A DNA stretch of 47,523 nucleotides from Caldilineaceae bacterium (GTDB lineage: Bacteria; Chloroflexota; Anaerolineae; Caldilineales; Caldilineaceae). Positions 26,604-35,241 of this stretch are shown here, piece by piece. The position numbers and the translations under genes are program-made. The notes below the pieces were generated by a model. It saw only the letters and a program-made list of their open reading frames with translations, did no database searches and was not told the DNA's origin. Position 1 is the stretch's first letter. Each line of letters begins with the position of its first letter. The stretch is taken from NCBI GenBank assembly GCA_026705565.1, contig JAPPAJ010000281.1:1-47523 (forward strand). Reading direction: 5' to 3'.

Positions 26604-27085
26604 GGACACATTACTCGCTGAATGTGTGCGTGTTGTCAACACTGCTCTGCTGTCGGATTGCGCCCAACACCTCCACGAACGCCCTTGGCTCCATCCCCGG
26701 AATGTCCGTCCGAACATCCTCGGGCGAGTGGACCACGGTCTGGCACCCTACGGCGCGGCCGGTTCACGCCTGCAGAGAAGAACGCCTACTTCCGCTGAAA
26801 GTAGCAGAGACACCGTAGGGTACAGGCGTGGTACTCGGCCGTGCGCCGCGGCGGCGGTTCGGACAACGCAAATATAGCGGTACCCGCATCCCGTATGACA
26901 GGGAATGGCTTGGGAGAGCCTTGACCTCGTGATGCAGTTCATCCGACCTGGCGGTGCACGGTTGGGACGGTGCCCCCTTTACCCCACTTGGATGCAGCCG
27001 AACATTGCAAAAATTCGATCGAAAGTTCAAGTGCCGTGGTATGCTGGCGCGCATCGGTGGGTCTCGTTGATGGTTCCAATGCATC
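26604..27085. other. Intergenic with possible pseudoknot-like repeats
   Basis: About 480 bases between the toxin and the first HEPN module. Within 26744-26840 are inverted repeats in crossing order: ACCCTACGG (26745-26753) with CCGTAGGGT (26813-26821), and CACGCCTG (26765-26772) with CAGGCGTG (26823-26830). The second pair is extended by GGCCG/CGGCC, and a small hairpin (CTACTT/AAGTAG) lies inside. A minus-strand frame just before the toxin reads VVHSPEDVRTDIPGMEPRAF and VEVLGAIRQQSSV and ends nine bases before the toxin ATG. It has a stop codon shortly upstream and may be a gene remnant. Confidence 0.4.
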
Positions 27086-27397
27086 ATGAACGACGTGGTA
27101 GAGGCCAAGATAGGCGGCTTCATCAGGGAAAAGCTGACGGAGCGCTTCAAGGACGACTTTGTGTTCGAGCCCATCCTGGTCCGCGAGGAAGTTGACGAGT
27201 ACGGGGATCCTTATCTCCACACGTACATCGTGTACGACGGTGATGACAGCAAGTGGGATACGCGCTGGAGGCTGTCCTTGACCCGGTTCGTCTGGCCGCT
27301 GTCAATCGAGCTCGGATATGACAATGTTCCGATGCAGTCGTACATCGAGAAGTCTGACTGGCTTGAAAACCCCCATACGTTGCAGGAACACTGGTAG
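27086..27397 (+). CDS. Small partner protein of HEPN module, copy 1
   Basis: A 103-residue acidic protein of no family I recognise: GGFIREKLTERFKDDFVF, then LVREEVDEYGDPYLHTYIVY and the end MQSYIEKSDWLENPHT. The regular alternation in PILVREEVDEYGDPYLHTYI suggests a beta-rich core. Its TAG stop overlaps the GTG start of the HEPN gene (TAGTG), so the two are translationally coupled. The second copy at 30996 is about 65-70 percent identical by eye. Its position before a HEPN gene suggests an antitoxin or nucleotidyltransferase-like neutraliser, but no nucleotidyltransferase GS...DxD motif is visible. Confidence 0.8.
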   Translation: MNDVVEAKIGGFIREKLTERFKDDFVFEPILVREEVDEYGDPYLHTYIVYDGDDSKWDTRWRLSLTRFVWPLSIELGYDNVPMQSYIEKSDWLENPHTLQEHW

Positions 27398-27927
27398 TGT
27401 TTCCCGATGATTTGCTGAACATGGCCGAGGGACTGGCCACGGGCGCGGTCTCCCACAGGCGCGGCAGGCCTCGACGATCAGATCTCAGCCGGGCTGTCAG
27501 TTCAATCTACTATGCGCTGTTCCACACTCTGGCTGCGTATGGATCCGATTTGCTTGTCGGTCGTACCAAGGACCTCCGAAGCGAACCCGCGTGGCGACAG
27601 GCCTATCGGGCCTTGGAACACGGAAAAGCGCGCAACCAGTGTCGACGCAAGGAGTACATTGCCAAGTTTCCCGGCGCGGTGGAAGATTTCGCCACCTTGT
27701 TTGTCCACATGCAACGGTTGCGCCACTTGGCCGATTACGACCCGGACACCTCGTTTTCCCGTTCGGAGGTGCTTCAATGGTTGGACGACAGCCGGGATGC
27801 CCTTCACGACCTTAGTCGAGTTCCGCATAAGGATCTCCGCGCGTTTGCAGTATATTTGCTGCTTCCGATGAGGGAACGGGTCGCGGTACCAAGTCCGGCA
27901 CTTCGCAGCCGGAGCGGCTTGACTTAA
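27397..27927 (+). CDS. HEPN-domain protein, copy 1
   Basis: A 176-residue helical protein starting at the GTG that shares a base with the upstream stop. HEPN features are the helix SRAVSSIYYALFHTLAAYGS (the S-x-x-YYA-x-FH pattern of the UPF0332-type HEPN group) and RLRHLADYDPDTSFSRSE (the R-x-x-ADYDP pattern). YRALEHG could supply a histidine near an arginine, but the strict R-x4-6-H ribonuclease motif is not exact. HEPN proteins are often toxins or defence ribonucleases paired with a neutraliser. The C-terminus is 15 residues longer than in copy 2. Confidence 0.85.
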   Translation: MFPDDLLNMAEGLATGAVSHRRGRPRRSDLSRAVSSIYYALFHTLAAYGSDLLVGRTKDLRSEPAWRQAYRALEHGKARNQCRRKEYIAKFPGAVEDFATLFVHMQRLRHLADYDPDTSFSRSEVLQWLDDSRDALHDLSRVPHKDLRAFAVYLLLPMRERVAVPSPALRSRSGLT

Positions 27928-28029
27928 TCCGGATTCTGAAGGGTTGTGTAGCTGCTCCGCGTTTGAGGGTGGTTTCAGGCTGTCGAAACGCTTGGCGACT
28001 GTATCCGCTGATCTGCATCCGGACTTCAG

Positions 28030-29268
28030 TCATCCGGCACTTTGTTCGTCGGCAGCACGGGCCAACGGCAGCGCGGCGAACACCAATGCCGCTGCAACGA
28101 ACAGCGACCCGATGTAGTAGATGGTTGCTGCAAAGCCCAACGTCTCGTAAAGGGCTCCGGCAATGATTGGCGAGAGCACCGCCATCAGGAAGGCGACGCA
28201 GGCCACAATGCCCAGACCTGTCGAAGCCACTTCACTGCCAACCACATCAAAGACGGCTGCGGTCAGGATGGGCTGATCGGGGTAGAGAAACAATCCCAAC
28301 AGCGCGATCATGATGGTCAGCGGCATCCCGGTATCGAAGATGGTCAGGGCGAGGGCCACCAGGCAGGACCACAACAATCCGGGGACCAGTACATTCTTGC
28401 GGCCCAGCCGATCCGACAGGAGGCCGGCCACCGGTTTGGCGAACAATCCGACCGCAATCAACAAGCCCACATGAAAACCGCGCCCCGCCGTGCCCATCTG
28501 CAGTTCGTTGCCAAGGTACAGGGGCAGGATCGTGACCAGCGCCACCAGCGCCATCGCGCGAAAACCCCGTACGACGGTCAATCCCCAAAGCGCAGGGGTT
28601 CGCAGAAGGCGCTTGGTGGCCTCCACGCGCTGTGAGACCGCCACCGTTGGCTGTTCCTTGGTCACCCCGATATTACGAAAGGTCCAGACAGCCGCTGCTG
28701 CCAGGAAAAAGGGAATCACCGCGTAGGCGCTAATCAATTCCCGCCAGCCGAGGAACACCAGCAATGCTCCTGTGACCACGGGGCCGGCCACGTCGCCAAC
28801 GCTGCCCCCAACACCGTGTGCGGCCAGCACCGCACCCCGCCGGTGCGGAAAATGGTGGGACAGCGAAGCCGATGCCGGCAGATGCCAAATGGAGTGGGAG
28901 ACTGCCACCACCGCCATGCCGACCAGCAACAGCGGATACACCGGGGATACGCCTATGACCAGGCAACCCACCGCAGCGATGCCCAGGCATGCAGCCAAGA
29001 GCTGTCCCCAGTACCGCCTGAGAATGTCAACCACCACGCCTCCAGGCAGGGCAACCAGACCGGAAGCCAGTTCCCGGGCCGACAGGATGCCTCCAACCCC
29101 CACGGAGTTGAGTTGAAACGCCGTCTGGATTTCCGGCAACGCCACCACGAAGCTCTGAACAATCCAGTGGAACACGGTATGCCCGGTTGCCAGTCCGGGG
29201 ACGATGAGCCGACCGCGGGGCGCTGATTCCTGTTTCTCAGGAGAAGATTCCATTGCGCGATGTTCCAT
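28030..29268 (-). CDS. MFS transporter
   Basis: A 412-residue major facilitator protein with about twelve hydrophobic segments. The cytoplasmic loop after helix 2 reads GGVVVDILRRYWG, corresponding to the GxxxDRxGRR signature, and the second half has the equivalent GLLSDRLGRKNVLVPG. It exports or imports small molecules with proton coupling; the substrate is unknown. It converges with the first HEPN module and diverges from the second P450, with about 240 bases between the two starts. Co-regulation with the P450 (for example product efflux) is possible but only inferred from position. Confidence 0.93.
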   Translation of the reverse strand: MEHRAMESSPEKQESAPRGRLIVPGLATGHTVFHWIVQSFVVALPEIQTAFQLNSVGVGGILSARELASGLVALPGGVVVDILRRYWGQLLAACLGIAAVGCLVIGVSPVYPLLLVGMAVVAVSHSIWHLPASASLSHHFPHRRGAVLAAHGVGGSVGDVAGPVVTGALLVFLGWRELISAYAVIPFFLAAAAVWTFRNIGVTKEQPTVAVSQRVEATKRLLRTPALWGLTVVRGFRAMALVALVTILPLYLGNELQMGTAGRGFHVGLLIAVGLFAKPVAGLLSDRLGRKNVLVPGLLWSCLVALALTIFDTGMPLTIMIALLGLFLYPDQPILTAAVFDVVGSEVASTGLGIVACVAFLMAVLSPIIAGALYETLGFAATIYYIGSLFVAAALVFAALPLARAADEQSAG

Positions 29269-29509
29269 CTATGAGCCGATCCGCTATTGTCCTTCATGAC
29301 AATGCCGACTCTGGAATCCCACCCGTACGCTATACCTTGCTGTCCAAGCGGAGAAGCTGCTGGTCGAAGGTAGGGAGGCCATCTGTGTGGTTTGCTGGTT
29401 CTGGGCACCCCATCACAAGAAATTGTGGTATCTGTACCCGTCGCCTCTGCTGTCCGGCGCACCGTAAAGATGACCATGCCTGCGGCTTCCCAACCCGAAC
29501 TACACTGCG

Positions 29510-30868
29510 ATGATGTCCACTGAAGGCTTCAAACCCATTCCGCAGGTCGCCGGTTATCCGGTGATTGGCACACTTGAGCCGAAGCGGTACGACCTTCTGA
29601 CGCTTGTTCGCAGGCAGTACGCCCGTTTGGGACCGGTTTTCCGCATCAGTTCGTTCAACCGGACCTCGGTCGTGCTTGCCGGGCCGGAGGCCAACCGGTT
29701 GATGCGGACCGAAGGGCATCGCTTGTTCACGTCCGTTCCGGCCTGGATCGAGTTGAATCGGGCCTTCGGCGGTGACAATCCCGTCCTGTTGTCGATGGAC
29801 CCGCCGGACCACGGCAAGATCCGCTCTGCGTTGAAACCCGGATACGCCGGCTCGGCCCTGTATCCCCGCATGAAGCAGCTTCTCGATAGTCAGTTGCGCC
29901 TCATTCAGGCTTGGCCGATGGACACGCCCATCAGCGCCTTTCCCCACATGAAGCGGCTCGTCTGTCTTCTGCTTGGCTATTTGGCGACCAATGAGGATCC
30001 CGGCGAAGTGTTGGATGACATCATCTTTCTCTTTGAGGCGGTGATCAAGATCCACGTGCTGCGCACTTGGCCCGGGTTCGCAAAACACCTGCCCAACTAC
30101 CTCCGCTCGCGGCGCAGGGTGTTGGCGATGACCAAGCGCATCTGGGAAGAACGGTATGCAGAGGACATGCTCAATGAAGCCGGAGATTTCGTCGCACTCG
30201 TGCGTTCCGCCCAGGCGGAGTTCCCGGAGCTGTTGACGGACAACGACGCCCGCGCTTCCATCATGGGGCCTTTCATCGCAGGCATCGACACGGTCGCTGC
30301 CGGGATTTCCTTTCTGCTCTACAACGTGCTCAGCCGTCCTTGGTTGCAGGAGGCGGTCGTGGCCGAGGCCGACGCGGCGATGGCCGACGGTCTCCCAACG
30401 CGGCAGTCACTGCGACGAATGGACGTGACCCGCCGGGCGGCCATGGAGACGTTGCGCATGTTTCCGCCCACGCCGGTTCAGCCGCGCGTGGCGAAGTGCG
30501 ATTTCGAGTTCCTGGGCCACCGCATTGAGGAAGGGGAGCGGCTCATCATCGCCCAGTGCATGACGCACTACCTGCCTGAATTCTTCCCCGATCCCGAACG
30601 TTTCGACATTGACCGCTTCACTTCGGAACGACGGGAACATGCCCAGGCGGACGCCTACGCGCCCTACGGGCTTGGTGCTCACACTTGCCTGGGCGCCTCC
30701 ACCGCCGATCTGCTGTTCCTCATTGTCTCGGCGGCGCTCTTCCATCACTGGCAGGTCGAAATGGATCCGGCCGGCTACAACCTCAAGGTGGCCATGCTGC
30801 CCCTGCCGGCCCCGGACGACCGGTTTCGGATGCGCCTGACGAAGGTGCGTCGCACACCAGCAGTATGA
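29510..30868 (+). CDS. Cytochrome P450, paralogue
   Basis: A 452-residue P450 close to the one at 2986. It has the I-helix AGIDTVAAG, the K-helix METLRMFPPTP, PEFFPDPERFDIDRF, and the haem loop YGLGAHTCLG. The segment GASTADLLFLIV is shared exactly with the first P450. The tyrosine in place of phenylalanine at the start of the haem loop occurs in both. Two adjacent ATG codons (29510, 29513) are possible starts. It lies between two HEPN modules and opposite an MFS transporter; no electron-transfer partner is adjacent. Confidence 0.95.
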   Translation: MMSTEGFKPIPQVAGYPVIGTLEPKRYDLLTLVRRQYARLGPVFRISSFNRTSVVLAGPEANRLMRTEGHRLFTSVPAWIELNRAFGGDNPVLLSMDPPDHGKIRSALKPGYAGSALYPRMKQLLDSQLRLIQAWPMDTPISAFPHMKRLVCLLLGYLATNEDPGEVLDDIIFLFEAVIKIHVLRTWPGFAKHLPNYLRSRRRVLAMTKRIWEERYAEDMLNEAGDFVALVRSAQAEFPELLTDNDARASIMGPFIAGIDTVAAGISFLLYNVLSRPWLQEAVVAEADAAMADGLPTRQSLRRMDVTRRAAMETLRMFPPTPVQPRVAKCDFEFLGHRIEEGERLIIAQCMTHYLPEFFPDPERFDIDRFTSERREHAQADAYAPYGLGAHTCLGASTADLLFLIVSAALFHHWQVEMDPAGYNLKVAMLPLPAPDDRFRMRLTKVRRTPAV

Positions 30869-30995
30869 GCGGAGCCGTTCTGGAGTTCACACCGGCATGG
30901 AGCATGCAGGGCCGATGACGAAACTCCGACTGGCCGTGCACATTGGGTGATACGATGGTCTGGAAGGTGAAGCATGCTGGAGGAATAGCAAGGGC

Positions 30996-31307
30996 ATGGC
31001 TGACGAGATTCAGGAGAAGCTCGGAGGATTCGTCCGAGAGAAGCTGGAGGAGCGCTTCCGAGACGCTTTCATATTCGACCCCATTCTCGTACGCGAGGAA
31101 GTTGACGAGTACGGGGATTCCTATCTGCACACCTACATCGTCTATGACGGAGATCGCCGCAAATGGGATCCATCGTGGATGGCAGGTTTGACCGAACGCA
31201 TCTTGCCTGTTTCGATCGAACTTGGATTTCCGAGCATCCCGATGCAGTCATACATTGAAAAGTCTGACTGGCTGGAGCATCCCCATACCTGGCAAGAGAA
31301 TTGGTAG
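30996..31307 (+). CDS. Small partner protein of HEPN module, copy 2
   Basis: A 103-residue paralogue of the protein at 27086, of exactly the same length. The most conserved block is ILVREEVDEYGDSYLHTYIV, plus the end MQSYIEKSDWLEHPHT. Divergence is concentrated in the middle (RRKWDPSWMAGLTERILPVS). The stop again overlaps the HEPN GTG as TAGTG. GGAGG lies about a dozen bases before the ATG. Conservation of both length and overlap in the two copies argues that both are functional genes. Confidence 0.8.
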   Translation: MADEIQEKLGGFVREKLEERFRDAFIFDPILVREEVDEYGDSYLHTYIVYDGDRRKWDPSWMAGLTERILPVSIELGFPSIPMQSYIEKSDWLEHPHTWQENW

Positions 31308-31792
31308 TGTCGCCTGAGGATTTGCTCAATATGGCCGAAGGGTTGGCTACAGGCGCGGTCTCCCACAGGCGAGGAAGGCCACGACGGGCAGACCTGAACC
31401 GGGCAGTCAGTTCAATCTACTACGCTCTGTTTCACTGTTTGGCTGCCTGTGGGGCCGACCTGCTTGTGGGCCGTACCAAGGGTTCCCGCAATGAGACTGC
31501 TTGGCGGCAAACCTATCGGGCCTTGGAGCACGGGAGGTTGCGGCAGCGATGTTCCCATACCGGAAACATCGCAGAGTTCCCTTATGAAGTCAGAAATTTC
31601 GCTTTCTTGATTGTCCAGATGCAACGAGCGCGCCATCTGGCTGACTACGATCCCGACACCTCGTTTTCCCGTTCCAGTGCACTGGACTGGGTGGATGTCT
31701 GCCGGGATACCATCGCGGATTTCAACCGTGTGGACGTTCAGGATCGCCGGGCCTTTGCCGTCTATGTGCTCCTTCCGATGAGGAAGGCGTGA
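31307..31792 (+). CDS. HEPN-domain protein, copy 2
   Basis: A 161-residue paralogue of the protein at 27397. The N-terminus LLNMAEGLATGAVSHRRGRP is identical in both. NRAVSSIYYALFHCLAACGA and RARHLADYDPDTSFSRSS are the HEPN hallmarks. Between them is a variable segment (RLRQRCSHTGNIAEFPYEVR). The GTG start is preferred over in-frame TTG/GTA codons just upstream because it keeps the TAGTG overlap seen in copy 1. A GC-rich inverted repeat follows near 31806-31829 and may end transcription. Confidence 0.85.
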   Translation: MSPEDLLNMAEGLATGAVSHRRGRPRRADLNRAVSSIYYALFHCLAACGADLLVGRTKGSRNETAWRQTYRALEHGRLRQRCSHTGNIAEFPYEVRNFAFLIVQMQRARHLADYDPDTSFSRSSALDWVDVCRDTIADFNRVDVQDRRAFAVYVLLPMRKA

Positions 31793-32055
31793 TCGAGTCT
31801 GGGTTTGGTCCCCCAGCTGCGGGGGCCGGTTCTCCCTGACAGCAGTTTGGCTCCGACATGGCGTAGCGCGTCCGGTGGGTTGGTTGGACACTGTTGAGGT
31901 CGAAGCGTCGGTTCGGTTCGTCCTAACCTCAAGACATGCTGCCCCAAAGGTTGCTGCCGGACTGGACATGTTCCTGATCGGCCAGATCCGGGCCACATCT
32001 GTGGAAGACTCTCTACATTAGTGGCACAACCTCACCATGAGGCCGACCGATAGTC

Positions 32056-35040
32056 ATGGAGCAACATAACGTGCGATTTACAACTGTTCTAAGTCTGATT
32101 CTGGCGACGTGGATACTCTCGGCCTGCTACCTGCCGGAGACCATGACCTCCGCGGGATGCACGCCGGACAACGTTCTGGACTGTTTGGTCGAGCTGCAGG
32201 AAGGTGGCACGTCGGAATCCGAAGTGGAGACGGTCAATGATGTGGAATGGCCGTTGCCATCTGCCGAGTTTCTGGAGGCCTTTGATCCCGCCGCACCATT
32301 CCCCCTCGACCCTGTGGTCATGACCGGACGGTTGGACAATGGCCTGACTTGGTACATCGCACCGAACGACGATCCGCCGGACCGCGCCCGCATTGCATTG
32401 GCGGTAGGTGTGGGCTCGCTCCACGAGGATGACGATCAACTGGGTGTTGCGCACTTCCTGGAGCACATGCTGTTCAACGGCACCGAGAACTTCACCCAGG
32501 AAGAGATGCGCCGCTTCTTCGAAGCCAACGGCATGACGATGGGGCCCCACGTCAACGCCGGCACGAGCTTTGAGCGTACGACCTATTATCTGGACATCGA
32601 CACGTCCAACCAGGAACTGATGGACAACGCGTTCGTGATCCTGGGCGACTGGGCCATGCGCGGCCTGCTGGAACAAGAGGAGATTGACAAGGAAAAGGGC
32701 GTCGTTGAAGAGGAGTGGCGGTTGGCCACGGAGAATGCGAGCGGTCGCATTCAGAAACGAATCTTCGAGGTGGTGCTTGCCGGTTCGCGCTATGCCGACC
32801 GCGATGTGATCGGCGACATGGACATCATCAACGGATTGACTTCCGAAACCGTCAGGCGATTCTACGAGGACTGGTACCGGCCTGATCTGATGACGGTCGT
32901 GGTGACGGGAAGTGTGGATCCGGAATGGGTTGAGGCCCGTATTAGGGAACAGTTCGGTGACATGCGCATGCCACAGGAACCGCGGCCCTCACCAGAATCG
33001 GCCATCATGCCCATGGAAGGCATGACCGTCGCGCCCTTCAGCGATCCGGAGTTTCCCTTTGTGTCGGCGCAAGTGTTTCAACTGGTGGAGACGGAGCCGT
33101 TCGAAACGTTGGGCGATGCCAGGCGTCGGTTTGTCGAGGGTTTGGCCCAGGCCATGTTGAACGAGCGGCTTGATCGCATCAGCCGTGAACCCGATTCGGC
33201 GTTTCAGTACGCCGGTTTGAGTTCCGGCGAACTCGGCATCGGCGGTGTCTCCCTGGCAAGCCTCTATGTCCAGCTGGCCGAAGACAAGGCTCTACCCGGG
33301 TTTGAAGCGGCCCTCACCAATTTGAGACAGGCCATGGAACACGGCTTTACGGATGGTGAACTGCATCGGGCCAAACTCAATCTCCTGGAGGCCTATGCCA
33401 GCGACTTCGAGGCCTTGGAGACGCGGCGCAACCGGGAAATCCAGGGAGGGATCCTCGGCCTGGTCCAATACGGGGATCCGTTCAGCGGCATAGCGTTCGA
33501 ATACGACCTGGCGAAACACTACGTCCCGACGATCACGCTTGCCGATGTGGATGCCTACATAGCCAACGCGCTGGACGTCAACCGCAGCCTCATCTTGTGG
33601 GTAGGGCCCGACAAGGACGATTTTCAACTTCCGGACGAGGCCGCGGTACTGGCCGCGGTGGAGGCGGTTGGCGATATGGCAATCGCGGCCTATGAGGATG
33701 ACAGCCTGGCTGCCGGTACAGTGCTGATGGATATCCTGCCCGAGCCTGTGGCCTGGGTGACGGAGAGCTACGACGAACGGACGGATGTCACAGTACTGAC
33801 TTGGGCCAACGGAGCCACCGCACTCCTGAAGCCGACAGACTTGACCGAAAACGAAGTGTTGCTGGATCTGTCCAGTCCGGGTGGCCTGTCCTTGATTGAG
33901 GACGCGGACTACTTTGCGGCCCAGCTGGTGACCACGACCGCCAATGAAAGCGGTGCCGGCCCGTTTGACTACGACGATTTGGAGCAGCTGTTGGCCGGGC
34001 AGACCGTCCGGGTGTGGACTTCCCTGGGAGGCCTGTCCGAAGGGTACGGCGCCAGTGCGGATACGGACGACATCGAAACCCTGTTCCAACTCATGTATTT
34101 GTCGGTCCTGCATCCCCGATTTGACGAGGACGCGTTCCGGAACGCCGTCGACGATCAACGCGTTTACCTGGAAAATCTTCATCTGGATCCGCTGTACCAT
34201 CTGATCGAGTTGGTTGACAGGGTGTTGTACGACAACTCGACGCGGGAACGTTTCATGCAGGTGGCAGACCTTGACGCCATCGAGTTTGCGGACGCCGCGA
34301 GCATCCACGAGGCCCGTTTCGGGACACTTGACAATCCGGTGGTCGTGATGGCCGGCGACTTCGAGCTGGAAGCGGCCAAGGGGTTGCTGAACACCTACAT
34401 AGGCTCGCTTCCGACCGGTGAGGAGGAAGCCTGGGCGGACAGGACCGTGGATATCCGACAAGGTCCGTACATGGAAAGCATTCGCCATGGGATCGCGTCC
34501 CAGGTGTTTGTGTACCAGGTACACGTGGACCGCGACCTGGAAGAGTTCAGCGATGCGGACCTGGCAGCCGTGGGCGCCCTGTCCAAGATTCTGGACTCCC
34601 GGTACACCGATGAGCTTCGGGAGCAAATGGGGGGCACTTACGGAGTCAGCGCCTCAGTCTCAGCCCGCAACCGGCCGGGACCCAGCGGGAGTTTCTCGGT
34701 ATTCTTCGGTACCAATGAAGAAGACTTTGAAGCGATGCGCGATGCTTCAAAGGCGATCATGAACGACATCCTCGATGCCGGGGTAACCCAGGAGGAGGTG
34801 GACGCTGCGAAGGCCCAGCTCACCCGCGACCTCGAGAACCGCCAGACTCGCAATTGGTACTGGATCGGCGAGTTGGAACGCGAGTTCCTTTACGGGGACA
34901 GGGACCTGGCGTTGGTCGACCGGCGCCAGGAACGCATTGATGCCATTACTGCAGAGCAGATTGCGGCCATGGCGGAACTGCTTCTGAAGCCGGATGGACT
35001 GGTGGAGCTGATCCAGTTGCCGGAAGCCAGCGGAGAGTGA
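32056..35040 (+). CDS. M16 zinc metallopeptidase, lipoprotein
   Basis: A 994-residue insulinase-family protease. The N-terminal signal TTVLSLILATWILSAC ends at a lipobox cysteine, so it is anchored on the outer side of the membrane. The first M16 domain has the inverted zinc motif HFLEH (VAHFLEHMLFNGTENFTQ) and the downstream glutamate in EKGVVEEEWR. The second half contains the catalytically inert repeat with SRYTDELREQMGGTYGVSAS, whose R...GGTY residues bind substrate in the family. Full-length two-repeat M16B/pitrilysin-like enzymes degrade peptides. It is monocistronic by spacing (about 260 bases before, 200 after). Confidence 0.95.
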   Translation: MEQHNVRFTTVLSLILATWILSACYLPETMTSAGCTPDNVLDCLVELQEGGTSESEVETVNDVEWPLPSAEFLEAFDPAAPFPLDPVVMTGRLDNGLTWYIAPNDDPPDRARIALAVGVGSLHEDDDQLGVAHFLEHMLFNGTENFTQEEMRRFFEANGMTMGPHVNAGTSFERTTYYLDIDTSNQELMDNAFVILGDWAMRGLLEQEEIDKEKGVVEEEWRLATENASGRIQKRIFEVVLAGSRYADRDVIGDMDIINGLTSETVRRFYEDWYRPDLMTVVVTGSVDPEWVEARIREQFGDMRMPQEPRPSPESAIMPMEGMTVAPFSDPEFPFVSAQVFQLVETEPFETLGDARRRFVEGLAQAMLNERLDRISREPDSAFQYAGLSSGELGIGGVSLASLYVQLAEDKALPGFEAALTNLRQAMEHGFTDGELHRAKLNLLEAYASDFEALETRRNREIQGGILGLVQYGDPFSGIAFEYDLAKHYVPTITLADVDAYIANALDVNRSLILWVGPDKDDFQLPDEAAVLAAVEAVGDMAIAAYEDDSLAAGTVLMDILPEPVAWVTESYDERTDVTVLTWANGATALLKPTDLTENEVLLDLSSPGGLSLIEDADYFAAQLVTTTANESGAGPFDYDDLEQLLAGQTVRVWTSLGGLSEGYGASADTDDIETLFQLMYLSVLHPRFDEDAFRNAVDDQRVYLENLHLDPLYHLIELVDRVLYDNSTRERFMQVADLDAIEFADAASIHEARFGTLDNPVVVMAGDFELEAAKGLLNTYIGSLPTGEEEAWADRTVDIRQGPYMESIRHGIASQVFVYQVHVDRDLEEFSDADLAAVGALSKILDSRYTDELREQMGGTYGVSASVSARNRPGPSGSFSVFFGTNEEDFEAMRDASKAIMNDILDAGVTQEEVDAAKAQLTRDLENRQTRNWYWIGELEREFLYGDRDLALVDRRQERIDAITAEQIAAMAELLLKPDGLVELIQLPEASGE

Positions 35041-35055
35041 CCGACGTCAAAATAT

Positions 35056-35064
35056 GGGGGGGGG
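35056..35064. repeat. Run of nine G after M16 gene
   Basis: A G9 tract 16 bases past the M16 stop codon. It lies outside any supported coding sequence. Confidence 0.6.
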
Positions 35065-35241
35065 CTGTTGGCGCGGTGGTGAACAGCGGGCGGCCTCGGA
35101 GCGGCAGCCGGGTTCTCTCGGTTCCAGCCCTGTGGATGCCGGCCCCCCTCTCATGCACACTGCCAACCATCCTCCAGCACTAGAATCGGTATCCGTGCCG
35201 ACCATTGCCTACCTCCGACACACGTTTTTTCCGGTATCGTT

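Noticed and set aside
33292-34626. A 444-codon minus-strand frame inside the M16 gene.
   Set aside because: The M16 protein continues uninterrupted through this region; the opposite frame has no recognisable domain.
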